This document shows positions 1 to 10,040 of a stretch of DNA of 46,583 nt, piece after piece. A model generated the notes under the pieces. It saw only the letters and a list, made by a program, of their open reading frames with translations. It was not told the origin of the DNA and searched no databases. A program made the position numbers and the translations under genes. This stretch comes from Bog-473 sp035552395 (lineage in GTDB: Bacteria > Actinomycetota > Acidimicrobiia > Acidimicrobiales > RAAP-2): NCBI GenBank assembly GCA_035552395.1, contig DASZLL010000023.1:1-46583 (forward strand), written 5' to 3'. The stretch's first letter is position 1, and each line of letters starts with the position of its first letter.

Positions 1-551
1 GGTGCGAACACGTCGATCAGGTGCCGGCAGAACGGCGCGAGGTCGCCCGGGCCGCGGCTGGTGATGATCGTGTTGATGCCTTGGCGGCACACGACGACGT
101 CGCGGTCGACCCAATAGGCACCGGCGTTGCGCAGGTCCGACTGCATGCTCGGCCACGAGGTGACGGTGCGTCCGGCCACGAGGTCGCCTTCGATGAGGGG
201 CCACGACCCATGGCAGATGGCGGCCAGCGGCTTGCCCGCCTCGAACATGGCCATGAGGAAGTCGACGGCCGCCGCATCGGTCCGCAGGCTGTCGGAATTT
301 GCCACGCCGCCCGGCAGCACGACGCCGTCGAAGTCGTCGGCCTGCGCCTTGTCCGTCACCTGGTCCACCGGGAACCGGTCGGCCCGGTCGAGGTGGCACA
401 TCGTTTCGACCATGCCCGAGTGCGGCGCCACCAGCTGAGGATCACCTCCGGCGTCCGCCACGGCCTGCCATGGCCGCAGCAGCTCTGCCTGCTCGATGCC
501 CTCGTTGGCGACCACGAAGGCCACCCTTGTGTGCGCCAGCTCGTTTGCCAC
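1..551 (-). CDS. PfpI/DJ-1 family protein (C-terminus cut by window edge)
   Basis: This is a DJ-1/PfpI superfamily protein (class I glutamine amidotransferase-like fold), a family of cysteine-dependent glyoxalases, chaperones or peptidase-like proteins. The reverse frame starts VANELAHTRVAFVVANEG and contains VLPGGVANSD followed by AAICHGSWPL, where the Cys of AICHG is the expected nucleophile-elbow cysteine. I chose the GTG at 551-549 because AAAGGGAG precedes it at good spacing. About 183 residues are visible and the 3' end runs off the window. It is divergent from purA, with about 200 bp between the two starts. The specific substrate cannot be told from sequence. Confidence 0.85.
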   Translation of the reverse strand, partial: MANELAHTRVAFVVANEGIEQAELLRPWQAVADAGGDPQLVAPHSGMVETMCHLDRADRFPVDQVTDKAQADDFDGVVLPGGVANSDSLRTDAAAVDFLMAMFEAGKPLAAICHGSWPLIEGDLVAGRTVTSWPSMQSDLRNAGAYWVDRDVVVCRQGINTIITSRGPGDLAPFCRHLIDVFA

Positions 552-713
552 GGCAAACTCCCTTTCACCGGTGGATATACCGGCCGTTCCTGGATCGCCG
601 ATGCGATCCGGCCCCTCTCGCGGCCGATACCCGAGGTTCGCGGGGACGAAACCGCCCTGTTGAGGGCCGTGCCCGACCCCCAATCTTGGGACGACCCCCC
701 ATTTCGGGAGCGG

Positions 714-719
714 TACACT
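714..719 (+). promoter_or_regulatory. Candidate -10 element for the pur operon
   Basis: TACACT lies about 40 nt upstream of the purA GTG and fits the actinobacterial TANNNT -10 pattern. No good -35 is seen at 17 nt; TTGGGA at 686-691 is about 22 nt away. A purA ribosome site (GGAGAGA) follows downstream. This is a motif call only. Confidence 0.35.
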
Positions 720-759
720 GGCTCGTAATCCGAAGCGACGTAGCGAACGGAGAGAACGC

Positions 760-2039
760 GTGCCCGCAACCGTGGTGGTCGGGACCCAGTGGGGCGACGA
801 GGGGAAGGGCAAATTCACCGACCTCGTCGCGAGCGAGATGGATCTGGTGGTGCGCTACCAAGGTGGCCACAACGCCGGTCACCGCATCGTCGTGAACGGC
901 GAGGCGTTCGCCCTCCAGCTCGTCCCGAGCGGCATCCTTTACGACCACATCACGCCGATCATCGGGAACGGCGTCGTCGTCGATCCCGCCGTGCTGCTCG
1001 AGGAGCTCGACGGGCTGTCGGCCCGGGGCATCGACGTCGGCCGGCTCGTCGTGAGCGGCAACGCCCACCTGATCATGCCGTACCACCAGGAGCTCGACCG
1101 GGTGACCGAGCGCTATCTCGGCAAGAACGCCCTCGGCACCACCAAGCGCGGCATCGGCCCGGCCTACGCCGACAAGGCGACCCGGGTCGGGCTGCGCGTT
1201 CAGGATCTCTTCGACCCGAAGATCTTCCGCCAGAAGCTCGACGTCGTGCTGAAGGAGAAGAACGCCGTCCTGGCCAAGGTGTACAACCGCCTGCCGCTTT
1301 CGGCCAGCGACATCGCCGACCACTACCTCGGCGAGTACGCGCCGCGCATCGAGCCCATGGTGGGCGACACGGTGGGCATGGTCCACGACGCCATGGACAA
1401 GGGACGCCAGGTGCTCCTCGAGGGTGCGCAGGCCACCTTCCTCGACCTCGACCACGGGACCTATCCCTTCGTCACCTCGTCGAACCCGGTGGCGGGCGGC
1501 GCCTGCACCGGGTCGGGCCTCGGGCCGCGTGACATCGAGCGGGTCATCGGCATCGCCAAGGCCTACGTCACCCGCGTCGGCGCCGGGCCGTTCCCCACCG
1601 AGCAGGACAACGACATCGGCGAGCTGCTCGTCGAGCGCGGGCACGAGTTCGGCACCAACACCGGCCGCCGGCGCCGTTGCGGCTGGTTCGACGCGGTGAT
1701 GCTGCGCCAGGCGGTGCGGCTCAACTCCATGACGGAGGTCGCGCTGACCAAGCTCGACGTGCTCGATACATTCGAGTCGGTGAAGGTGTGTGTCGCCTAC
1801 GAAGCCGACGGCATCCGCTACACGCACCTGCCGTATCACCAGTCGACCTTCCACAAGGCGGTGCCGGTGTACGAGGAGCTGCCGGGTTGGCGCACCGATC
1901 TCACCGCCGCGACCGACCCCGCCGACCTTCCGGCCGCCGCCTGCGACTACATCGCGTTCCTCGCCGAGCAGGTCGGCGTCCCCGTTCGCCTCGTGGGCGT
2001 CGGCCCCGGTCGCGAGCAGACCGTCACCTTCGCCATCGC

Positions 2040-2043
<4 letters not shown>
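760..2043 (+). CDS. purA: Adenylosuccinate synthetase
   Basis: PurA is cytosolic and joins IMP and aspartate with GTP to give adenylosuccinate, the first committed step to AMP. The N-terminus reads PATVVVGTQWGDEGKGK, the diagnostic GTP/IMP-binding loop, followed by GGHNAGH and then GTTKRGIGPAYADK around residue 130. The FVTSSNP and CTGSGLGP segments follow. At 427 residues it has normal family length. The GTG start is supported by GGAGAGA about 6 nt upstream and by alignment of the start to the family. It is the first gene of the purA-D-B-C-S-Q chain, and its TGA overlaps the purD start as GTGA. Confidence 0.97.
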
Positions 2044-3322
<1,279 letters not shown>

Positions 3323-3326
<4 letters not shown>

Positions 3327-4627
3327 TCCCGCGCTACGCACCCGAGGACATGGCCGCGCTGTTCAGCGACACCGCCCGGTTCTCCATGTGGCTCGAGGTC
3401 GAACTGCTGGCCACCGAGGCCCAGGCCGCCCTGGGCAATGTCCCGGCCGACGAGGCGGCCACCTGCCGGGCCAAGGCACCCTCGGTCGACGACGTGTTCG
3501 TGGCCGACGTGCTCGAGCGCGAGAGGCTCACCGACCACGACGTGGCCGCCTTCGTGGACGTCGTGCAGGAGCGCATCGGCGCCCCGGCCGGTTCGCTCAT
3601 CCACTACGGCCTGACCTCGAGCGACGTGGTGGACACGGCGCTGTGCGCCACGCTCACCAAGGCGGCCGACCTTCTCTTAGCCGACCTCGACCGGTTCGTC
3701 ACCGTCCTCAAAGCGCGCGCGCTCGAGCTGATGCACGTGCCGGTCACCGGCCGGACGCACGGGATGCACGCCGAGCCGACCACGTTCGGCGCCAAGTTCG
3801 CGCTGTGGACGCTGCAGGCCGACCGCGACCGCCGGCGCATGCGGGCGGCCCGCGACGCGGTGGCCGTGGGCAAGCTCTCGGGCGCCGTCGGCACGTTTTC
3901 GAACATCGACCCGGCCGTCGAGGCGCGAGTGTGCGCCGCGCTCGGCCTCACCCCCGTGCCCGCCACCCAGGTGGTGTCCCGGGACCGCCACGCCGAGTAC
4001 TTCTACGCCTGCGCAGCCGTTGGGACCACGGTGGAGCTCATGTGCACCGAGATCCGGCATCTGGCCCGCAGCGAGCTCGGTGAGGTGGAGGAGCCCTTCG
4101 GTGCCGGCCAGAAGGGCAGCTCGGCCATGCCGCACAAGCGCAACCCGATCCTCTCGGAACGGCTCTGCGGGCTGGCCCGGCTGCTGCGTGGTTACCTCGG
4201 TGCGGGCCTCGAAGACGTGGCCCTCTGGCACGAGCGCGACATCTCGCACAGCTCGGTCGAGCGGGTCGCCCTGCCCGACGCCTCCCTCCTCGCGTGCTAC
4301 GTCCTGCGCAAGGCGACCGGCCTGGCCGAGGGCCTCGTGATCCACCCCGAGCGGGCCCTCGAGAACCTGACCGCGGGCACGCTCGGCCTCGTCTTCTCCC
4401 AGCCCGTGCTCCTGGCGCTCGTCTCCGCCGGCCTGACGCGCGACGAGGCCTACCGCATCGTGCAGCGCGACGCCCGCCAGGCGTGGTCCGAGCGCCGTGC
4501 GTTCCGCACCGTCCTCGAAGCCGACGCCGATGTCACACTCACGCCCGAGCAGCTCGATGAGGCCTTCGATCTGGCGCGCACCCTGCGCCACGTTGACCGC
4601 TTCGCCGACGCGCTGATCTCGCTGTGA
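3323..4627 (+). CDS. purB: Adenylosuccinate lyase
   Basis: PurB acts twice in purine synthesis: it cleaves SAICAR to AICAR plus fumarate, and adenylosuccinate to AMP plus fumarate. The ATG overlaps the purD stop as ATGA and gives IPRYAPEDMAALF, the usual N-terminus. The fumarase/aspartase signature GSSAMPHKRNP is present around residue 268, with TSSDVVDTA near residue 95 and the histidine-containing TGRTHGMHAEP near residue 145. At 434 residues it is the short bacterial form. It is tightly coupled to purD upstream and purC downstream. Confidence 0.97.
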
Positions 4628-5526
4628 GCGACGCCGCCACGCTGCCCCGGGTCCACTCGGGCAAGGTCCGTGAGCTCTACGACGCGGGCGAGGACCGGCT
4701 GCTCATGGTGGCATCGGACCGGGTGAGCGCGTTCGACGTGATCATGGCCGAGCCGATCGCGCACAAGGGCCGGGTGCTCACCGCGATGACGTGGTTCTGG
4801 TGCGAGGAGATGGCCGACGTCGTGCCCGGCACCATTCTGGCCGTCGACCCGGCGGCCATCGAGAACGAGCTCGGCGGGCTGCCGCTCCCGCCCGAGTGGG
4901 CGGGCCGGGCCACCCTCGTGCGGCGGGCCGAGATGCTCCACCTCGAGTGCGTCGTGCGGGGCTACCTCGCCGGCTCGGCCTACGGGGAGTACGAGCAGTC
5001 GGGCACCGTGCACGGGATGCCCATGCCCAAGGGGCTGCAGCTGGCCAGCCGGCTGGACGAGCCCATGTTCACGCCCTCGACCAAGGCGACCGAGGGCCAC
5101 GACCTCAACATCGACTTCGCGGCCGCCGTGGACCTCGTCGGCGCCGAGGCGGCTCTGCAGGCGCGCACGGTCTGCCTCGAGCTCTACCGGCGAGCTGCGG
5201 CGCGGGCCGCCGCCGCCGGCTTGGTGCTGGCGGACACGAAGTTCGAGCTGGGCTATGTCGACGGCGTGCTCAGCCTGTGCGACGAGGTGTGCACGCCGGA
5301 CTCGTCGCGCTACTGGCCGGCCGACCAGGTGGTGCCCGGCACGACGCCGCCCGCCTTCGACAAGCAGCCGCTGCGCGACTGGCTGGCCGCGCAGGCCTGG
5401 GACAAAAAGCCGCCGCCGCCGCCCCTGCCCGTGGACGTACAGGACGCCATGTCAGCGCGCTACGTCGCCGCCTACGAGCGTGTCACCGGGCGGTCTTTGG
5501 ACGACTGGTACGGTGCGACGCCATGA
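4624..5526 (+). CDS. purC: SAICAR synthetase
   Basis: PurC condenses CAIR with aspartate using ATP to form SAICAR. Recognised by GKVRELYDAGEDRLLMVASD at the N-terminus, LECVVRGYLAGSAYGEY in the middle, the EGHD segment and DTKFELGY near residue 205. At 300 residues it is the longer actinobacterial-type PurC. The GTG start overlaps the purB TGA by 4 nt, and its own stop overlaps the purS ATG, so translation is probably coupled along the chain. A short proline-rich stretch (KKPPPPPPLP) precedes the last helix. Confidence 0.97.
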   Translation: MSDAATLPRVHSGKVRELYDAGEDRLLMVASDRVSAFDVIMAEPIAHKGRVLTAMTWFWCEEMADVVPGTILAVDPAAIENELGGLPLPPEWAGRATLVRRAEMLHLECVVRGYLAGSAYGEYEQSGTVHGMPMPKGLQLASRLDEPMFTPSTKATEGHDLNIDFAAAVDLVGAEAALQARTVCLELYRRAAARAAAAGLVLADTKFELGYVDGVLSLCDEVCTPDSSRYWPADQVVPGTTPPAFDKQPLRDWLAAQAWDKKPPPPPLPVDVQDAMSARYVAAYERVTGRSLDDWYGATP

Positions 5527-5774
5527 GGTTCCGTGCCCGCGTCGAGGTGCAATTGCGCGCGGGAATCGCCGACCCCGAGGGCGCCACGATCGAGCGAGCG
5601 CTGCCGGCGCTGGGGTTCGACGGCGTGGCGCACGTGCGCGCCGGCCGCTCGTTCAGCTTCGAGGTGGACGCGCCCGACGAGGGCGCCGCGCGCACCACGG
5701 CCACCGAGCTGGCCGACCGGTTGCTGGCGAACCCCGTCATCGAGCAGAGCCGTCTCGAGCTCGAGGCGATCTGA
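5523..5774 (+). CDS. purS: FGAM synthase subunit PurS
   Basis: PurS is the small 83-residue subunit that bridges PurQ and PurL in the three-part formylglycinamidine ribonucleotide synthase and helps pass ammonia between them. The sequence MRFRARVEVQLRAG, then DPEGATIERALPALGF, and a C-terminal ADRLLANPVIE match the family along its full length. The ATG overlaps the purC stop as ATGA. It sits directly before purQ, its partner, with a 1-nt gap. Confidence 0.95.
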   Translation: MRFRARVEVQLRAGIADPEGATIERALPALGFDGVAHVRAGRSFSFEVDAPDEGAARTTATELADRLLANPVIEQSRLELEAI

Positions 5775-5775
5775 C

Positions 5776-6456
5776 GTGGCGCCGCGCATCGGCGTCGTCG
5801 TCTTCCCGGGCACGAACTGCGAGCACGATGTGGTGCAGGCGGTCGAGGCGGCCGGCGCCGAGGGCGTGCTGCTCTGGCACGGCGACGACCAGGTCGGATC
5901 GGTCGATGCCGTGGTGCTGCCGGGCGGTTTCGCCCACGGCGACTACCTGCGGCCCGGGGCCCTGGCCCGCTTCTCGCCGGTCATGGACGCGGTCGGCGCC
6001 TTCGCCCGGGCCGGGGGCCCGGTGGTCGGCATCTGCAACGGCTTCCAGGTCCTGACTGAAGCCGGTCTCCTGCCGGGGGCGCTGCAGAAGAACGGGCGGC
6101 TCCGCTTTCTCTGCGAGCCGGTTCGGCTCGTCGTGGCCTCGACCTCGTCGGTCCTCACATCAGGCGCCCAGGCGGGTGACGAGCTCGTGATTCCGATCAA
6201 TCACTTCTCGGGGAACTACACGTGCGACGGCGAGACGCTCCGCCGCCTGCACGCCGAGGACCGCATCGTGTTGCGCTACGCGGACAACCCGAACGGGTCG
6301 GTGGACGCGATTGCCGGCATCGCGAACGAGGCGGGCAATGTGGTCGGGCTCATGCCCCACCCCGAGCGCGCCAGCAACGCGTTGCTCGGCTCGGTCGACG
6401 GCCTCGTGCTGCTACGGGCCCTGGTGGACGCCGCCAGGGCGCGCGCGGCCGCCTGA
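5776..6456 (+). CDS. purQ: FGAM synthase subunit PurQ (glutaminase)
   Basis: PurQ is the class I glutamine amidotransferase subunit that supplies ammonia to PurL. GIVVFPGTNCE-like N-terminus (here IGVVVFPGTNCEHD), VVLPGGFAHGDYLRPGA, the nucleophile motif GICNGFQVLTEAGLLPGAL, and the C-terminal MPHPERA carrying the catalytic His and Glu are all visible. I start it at the GTG one base after the purS stop; the longer open frame upstream overlaps purS and is not conserved. At 226 residues it has normal length. The last gene of the first pur block; PurL is encoded 1.3 kb downstream. Confidence 0.96.
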   Translation: MAPRIGVVVFPGTNCEHDVVQAVEAAGAEGVLLWHGDDQVGSVDAVVLPGGFAHGDYLRPGALARFSPVMDAVGAFARAGGPVVGICNGFQVLTEAGLLPGALQKNGRLRFLCEPVRLVVASTSSVLTSGAQAGDELVIPINHFSGNYTCDGETLRRLHAEDRIVLRYADNPNGSVDAIAGIANEAGNVVGLMPHPERASNALLGSVDGLVLLRALVDAARARAAA

Positions 6457-6459
6457 TCG

Positions 6460-6888
6460 CTACGCCCGAGCCCGCGAGATCTCGGCCTTCTGCAACACCG
6501 CCGCGCTCACGCCGGCGGCGCGCCACGTCGAATATGTGATGCCCTTGCGCTCGCCATAGGCCTTGGCCACCTTGATGAATTGCTTTTCAAGCGCGGAAAG
6601 ATCCTTCACCTGATCGACCCGTGAGCGCTCGTCGAGTAAGTCCTTTTGTTCCTGGAGCAGATGGAGCCGGGTCAGGGCATCGGCCGCGGCCAACTGCGAC
6701 TCGATCGTGCCCAGCCGGCGGTCGATGGACGCCGGCGTGCGCTTGCGTCCGCGCTTGGGCTTCGAGGTCTCGAGGGCCTCGAGATAGTGCCGGACGGTTG
6801 CACTCTCGGCACGCCCACGAGCCAGCGCTGCCTTGTGGCCGGTGCTCATGGGCTTGCGAGGAGCCGAGGTCTTTCCCTTTGGAGGCAT
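6460..6888 (-). CDS. Conserved lysine/arginine-rich small protein of unknown function
   Basis: A 142-residue basic protein read against the pur genes. The N-terminal ~50 residues are Lys/Ser/Pro/Ala-rich (MPPKGKTSAPRKPMSTGHKA), followed by KPKRGRKRTP, an AT-hook-like GRKR core, then a charged, heptad-like helical region (SIDRRLGTIESQLAAADALTRLHLLQEQKDLLDE) and a C-terminal segment with YGERKGITYSTWRAAGVSAAVL. I recall similar small proteins in other actinobacteria but know no function. The ATG at 6888 fits the start of the recognisable sequence; the longer frame upstream lacks it. It ends 3 nt from the purQ stop, tail to tail. A DNA-associated role is only inference. Confidence 0.75.
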   Translation of the reverse strand: MPPKGKTSAPRKPMSTGHKAALARGRAESATVRHYLEALETSKPKRGRKRTPASIDRRLGTIESQLAAADALTRLHLLQEQKDLLDERSRVDQVKDLSALEKQFIKVAKAYGERKGITYSTWRAAGVSAAVLQKAEISRARA

Positions 6889-7071
6889 GGTCCCATTGTG
6901 CCGCATCGCGCGGTTGCATATCGGCCAAACGGCGCAGTTCCTCTGGCGGTTATTTTCCGTCCGCCGCCGCCATGATTCACGCATTCCCGGCGGTTGCACA
7001 TCATCAAGAACGCGCACTGAGAACGGCCATTTCAGGCGTGGACGCCGCCCCACTGGACCACCGCGGCCCAG

Positions 7072-7088
7072 GCCGCCATCCTGGCGGC
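7072..7088 (+). promoter_or_regulatory. Hairpin abutting the methyltransferase start codon
   Basis: GCCGCCA and TGGCGGC form a perfect 7-bp inverted repeat with a 3-nt loop, ending at the base before the GTG at 7089. No ribosome site is visible in front of that GTG, so the hairpin may limit initiation or the true start may lie elsewhere. This stretch lies inside the 200-bp gap 6889-7088, which otherwise shows nothing I recognise. Confidence 0.4.
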
Positions 7089-7679
7089 GTGACCCAGTTT
7101 CATTTCGACCCGGACACCTACCTGGACCTCATGCGCGACGAGGTGCCGAGTTACGCCCGGCTGCAAGACGAGGTGGCGCGGGCCACCGACGGCGTCGAGG
7201 CCGGTCGTGTCCTCGACCTGGGCACCGGCACCGGCGAGACCCTGGCCGCCGTGCTGGCGCGCCACCCCGGTGCCGCGACCACCGGGATCGACGAGAGCCC
7301 CGCCATGCTCGAGGCTGCCACCACCCGCCTCGCTGGGCTCGGCGTTGACCTTCGGGTCGCCGACCTGCGCGACCCGCTTCCCCCTGGCCCGTTCGACCTC
7401 GTGGTCTCCGCGCTGGCCGTGCACCACCTCGACGGCCCGGCCAAGGCCGCCCTGTTCGCCCGCATCGGCGCGGCGCTCCGCCCCGAGGGCCGGTTCGTCC
7501 TGGGCGACGTCGTGATCCCGGAGGATGCCGGCGACGCGCTGACTCCGGTCAGCGACGACTACGACCGGCCCTCGACGGCCGCCGACCAGCTTCGTTGGCT
7601 CGCCGACGCCGGGTTCGACGCCACGCTGACGTGGTCCGAACGCGACCTTGTGGTCGTGCGGGCCGACCGACCGGGCTGA
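7089..7679 (+). CDS. Class I SAM-dependent methyltransferase
   Basis: A 196-residue soluble methyltransferase with a Rossmann-like SAM fold. Motif I is RVLDLGTGTGETLAAVLARH (about residues 39-58), motif II is the acidic end TTGIDESPAMLEAA, and FDLVVSALAVHHLDGP is the motif IV region. The C-terminus has ADAGFDATLTWSERDLVVVRAD, typical of small-molecule methyltransferases. The substrate is unknown. I used the GTG giving VTQFHFDPDTYLDLM, with upstream GTG at about 7038 as an alternative. It sits between the two pur blocks, 53 nt before purL, and may be co-transcribed with it. Confidence 0.85.
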   Translation: MTQFHFDPDTYLDLMRDEVPSYARLQDEVARATDGVEAGRVLDLGTGTGETLAAVLARHPGAATTGIDESPAMLEAATTRLAGLGVDLRVADLRDPLPPGPFDLVVSALAVHHLDGPAKAALFARIGAALRPEGRFVLGDVVIPEDAGDALTPVSDDYDRPSTAADQLRWLADAGFDATLTWSERDLVVVRADRPG

Positions 7680-7732
7680 CGCGCCGGGAAATGCCGGAAC
7701 CTCTCGTTGCGGCCTCTATCGTGGAAGGCATC

Positions 7733-10009
7733 ATGACTCCCTCCGCCGAGGCGACGGCGCCGGAGCACGCCCGAGCTGAGGCGTCGTTGCATCGGGCGCT
7801 CGGCCTGACCGACGACGAGTTCGAGGCGGTCGGCAAGATCCTCGGGCGCCCGCCCAATCACCTCGAGCTCGCCCTCTACGCCGTCATGTGGAGCGAGCAC
7901 TGTTCGTACAAGTCGTCCCGCCTGCACCTGCGCCGACTGCCCACCGAAGGCCCTCGAGTGCTGGTCGGGCCGGGAGAGAATGCGGGCGTCATCGACGCCG
8001 GTGACGGCATCGCCGTCGCCATCCGGATCGAGAGCCACAACCACCCGTCGGCCATCGAGCCGTACCAGGGCGCGGCGACCGGGGTCGGCGGGATCTTGCG
8101 CGACATCTTCACCATGGGTGCGCGCCCCCTGGCCGTGATGGATCCGCTGTTCTTCGGGCCGCCCGACGACGCCCGCCAGCGCTGGCTGATCGAAGGGGTG
8201 GTCAGTGGCATCTCGGGCTACGGGAACTCTGTGGGCGTCCCCACCGTCGGCGGCGAGCTCACCTTCGACCCCTGTTACGCGCAGAATCCGCTCGTGAACG
8301 TGCTGTGCCTCGGCGCGTTGCCGACCGATCGCCTCGTTCTCGGCATCGCGTCGGGACCCGGGAACCTCGCCGTGCTGCTCGGCTCGAGCACCGGCCGCGA
8401 CGGTATCGGCGGCGTGAGCGTGCTGGCCTCGGCCGGGTTCAGCGGCGAGGAGGCGAGCGCGGCCGAGGACACGAAGCGACCGAGCGTCCAAGTGGGCGAC
8501 CCGTTCGAGGAGAAGCGGCTCATCGAGGCGTGCCTCGAGCTGCTCGACACCAAGCTCGTGGTTGGCATCCAGGACCTCGGCGGTGCGGGTCTCGCCTGCG
8601 CGACCAGCGAGACGGCGGGACGCGGCGGCGTCGGCATGGACGTCGACGTCTCAGCGGTGCCGCGGCGCGAGGACGGGATGGAGCCCTGGGAGGTGATGAC
8701 GAGCGAGAGCCAGGAGCGCATGCTCGCCATCGTGACGCCGGAGGCGTGGCCGCAGGTGGCCGCCATCTGCGCCAAGTGGGAGGTGCGGGCCACCGCCATC
8801 GGCACGGTGACGGCGCCCGATCCCGCCGGCGGCGGACGCCTGCGCATCCGCGACGGTCTCGACGGCCCGATCCTCGCCGACGTGCCGGCGGCCTCGCTCT
8901 CCGACGACGCGCCGCTCTACGACCGGCCCCGGACGGCGCCGGTGGCGCACGCCGCGCCGCCACCGGCACCACCCTCCGACTGCGCGGACGATCTCCTTGC
9001 GTTGCTGCGGTCGGCGCGCTGGGTCTATCGCCAGTACGACCATCAGCTCTTCCTCAACACAGTGGCCGGACCGGGTGCCGACGCCGCGTTGCTGCGTCTG
9101 GCGGGACCGGGGCTGCCGCCCTCACGACGCGGGGTGGCGGTCACGACCGACTCCAACCCGCGGGCTTGTGCGCTCGACCCGCGGGGCGGCACCGTGCTCG
9201 TGCTCGCCGAGGGTGTCGCCAACCTGGCCTGCGTCGGTGCGACGCCTGTCGCCGTGGTCAACTGCCTCAACTTCGGCAACCCGGAACACCCCGAGGTGAT
9301 GTGGCAGCTGTCCGAGTGCATCGACGGCATGACCGACGCCTGCCGGGCGCTCTCACTGCCGGTGATCGGCGGCAACGTCAGCCTCTACAACGAGAGCGGA
9401 GGGGCCGACATCGACCCGACGCCCGTGCTCGGGGTGCTGGGCCTGGTCGACGCGGTGCAGGCATCACCCCCCGGCACGACGTGGGCGGAGGGGGACGCAG
9501 TCGTTCTGCTCGGTGCCCCCTCGGCCCCCGACGGCTCCTTCCCGCTGGAGGGGACGCGCTGGGCCACGGAATGCCGCAACCATCGCACGGGGTCGGTGCC
9601 CGTCCTCGACTTCGCCGCCCATCGCGCCACCTGTGACTTCGTGGCCGGCCAGGTCGCTGCGCAGGTGGCGGGAGGCGGCGACGATCTCATCCACGCGGTC
9701 CACGACGTGTCGTCCGGCGGCCTGGCCGTCGCGGCGGCCGAGATGGCGGCCCAGTCGGCCGTCGGCTGTGTGCTCGGGGTCGCTGGTGGTCCCGCCGAGC
9801 ACTTCACCGAGCTGCCGTCGCGCTTCCTCGTCGCCACCTCGCGGCCGGACGAGCTCACGGCCCGGGCCGCGTCGGCCGGCGTCACCGCCTCGGTGCTCGG
9901 GCGGGCCGCAGGCGACCGCGTCAACCTCGGCGACGGGGTGGACCTCCCGCTTGCGACCGTGCGGGAGGCGTTCGAGGGGAACCTGACCAGGGCGTTGGGC
10001 GACTCGTGA
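7733..10009 (+). CDS. purL: FGAM synthase subunit PurL
   Basis: PurL is the ATP-dependent synthetase subunit turning FGAR and ammonia (from PurQ) into FGAM. At 758 residues it is the small PurL form, which needs separate PurS and PurQ, both found upstream. Seen: ALYAVMWSEHCSYKSSR near residue 45, GPGENAGVID, the IRIESHNHPSAIEPYQGAAT segment, and GGNVSLYNES in the second half. I chose the ATG at 7733 with GGAAGG just upstream; in-frame ATG 7691 and GTG 7721 are alternatives. It is 31 nt upstream of purF. Confidence 0.96.
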   Translation: MTPSAEATAPEHARAEASLHRALGLTDDEFEAVGKILGRPPNHLELALYAVMWSEHCSYKSSRLHLRRLPTEGPRVLVGPGENAGVIDAGDGIAVAIRIESHNHPSAIEPYQGAATGVGGILRDIFTMGARPLAVMDPLFFGPPDDARQRWLIEGVVSGISGYGNSVGVPTVGGELTFDPCYAQNPLVNVLCLGALPTDRLVLGIASGPGNLAVLLGSSTGRDGIGGVSVLASAGFSGEEASAAEDTKRPSVQVGDPFEEKRLIEACLELLDTKLVVGIQDLGGAGLACATSETAGRGGVGMDVDVSAVPRREDGMEPWEVMTSESQERMLAIVTPEAWPQVAAICAKWEVRATAIGTVTAPDPAGGGRLRIRDGLDGPILADVPAASLSDDAPLYDRPRTAPVAHAAPPPAPPSDCADDLLALLRSARWVYRQYDHQLFLNTVAGPGADAALLRLAGPGLPPSRRGVAVTTDSNPRACALDPRGGTVLVLAEGVANLACVGATPVAVVNCLNFGNPEHPEVMWQLSECIDGMTDACRALSLPVIGGNVSLYNESGGADIDPTPVLGVLGLVDAVQASPPGTTWAEGDAVVLLGAPSAPDGSFPLEGTRWATECRNHRTGSVPVLDFAAHRATCDFVAGQVAAQVAGGGDDLIHAVHDVSSGGLAVAAAEMAAQSAVGCVLGVAGGPAEHFTELPSRFLVATSRPDELTARAASAGVTASVLGRAAGDRVNLGDGVDLPLATVREAFEGNLTRALGDS

Positions 10010-10040
10010 CCGCACGGGCCTGTGCGAGAATGGGTGACGC

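Noticed and set aside
565..1854. 429-codon open frame antisense to purA
   Set aside because: High-GC DNA gives long antisense frames. It has no recognisable motif and lies wholly opposite an unmistakable purA.
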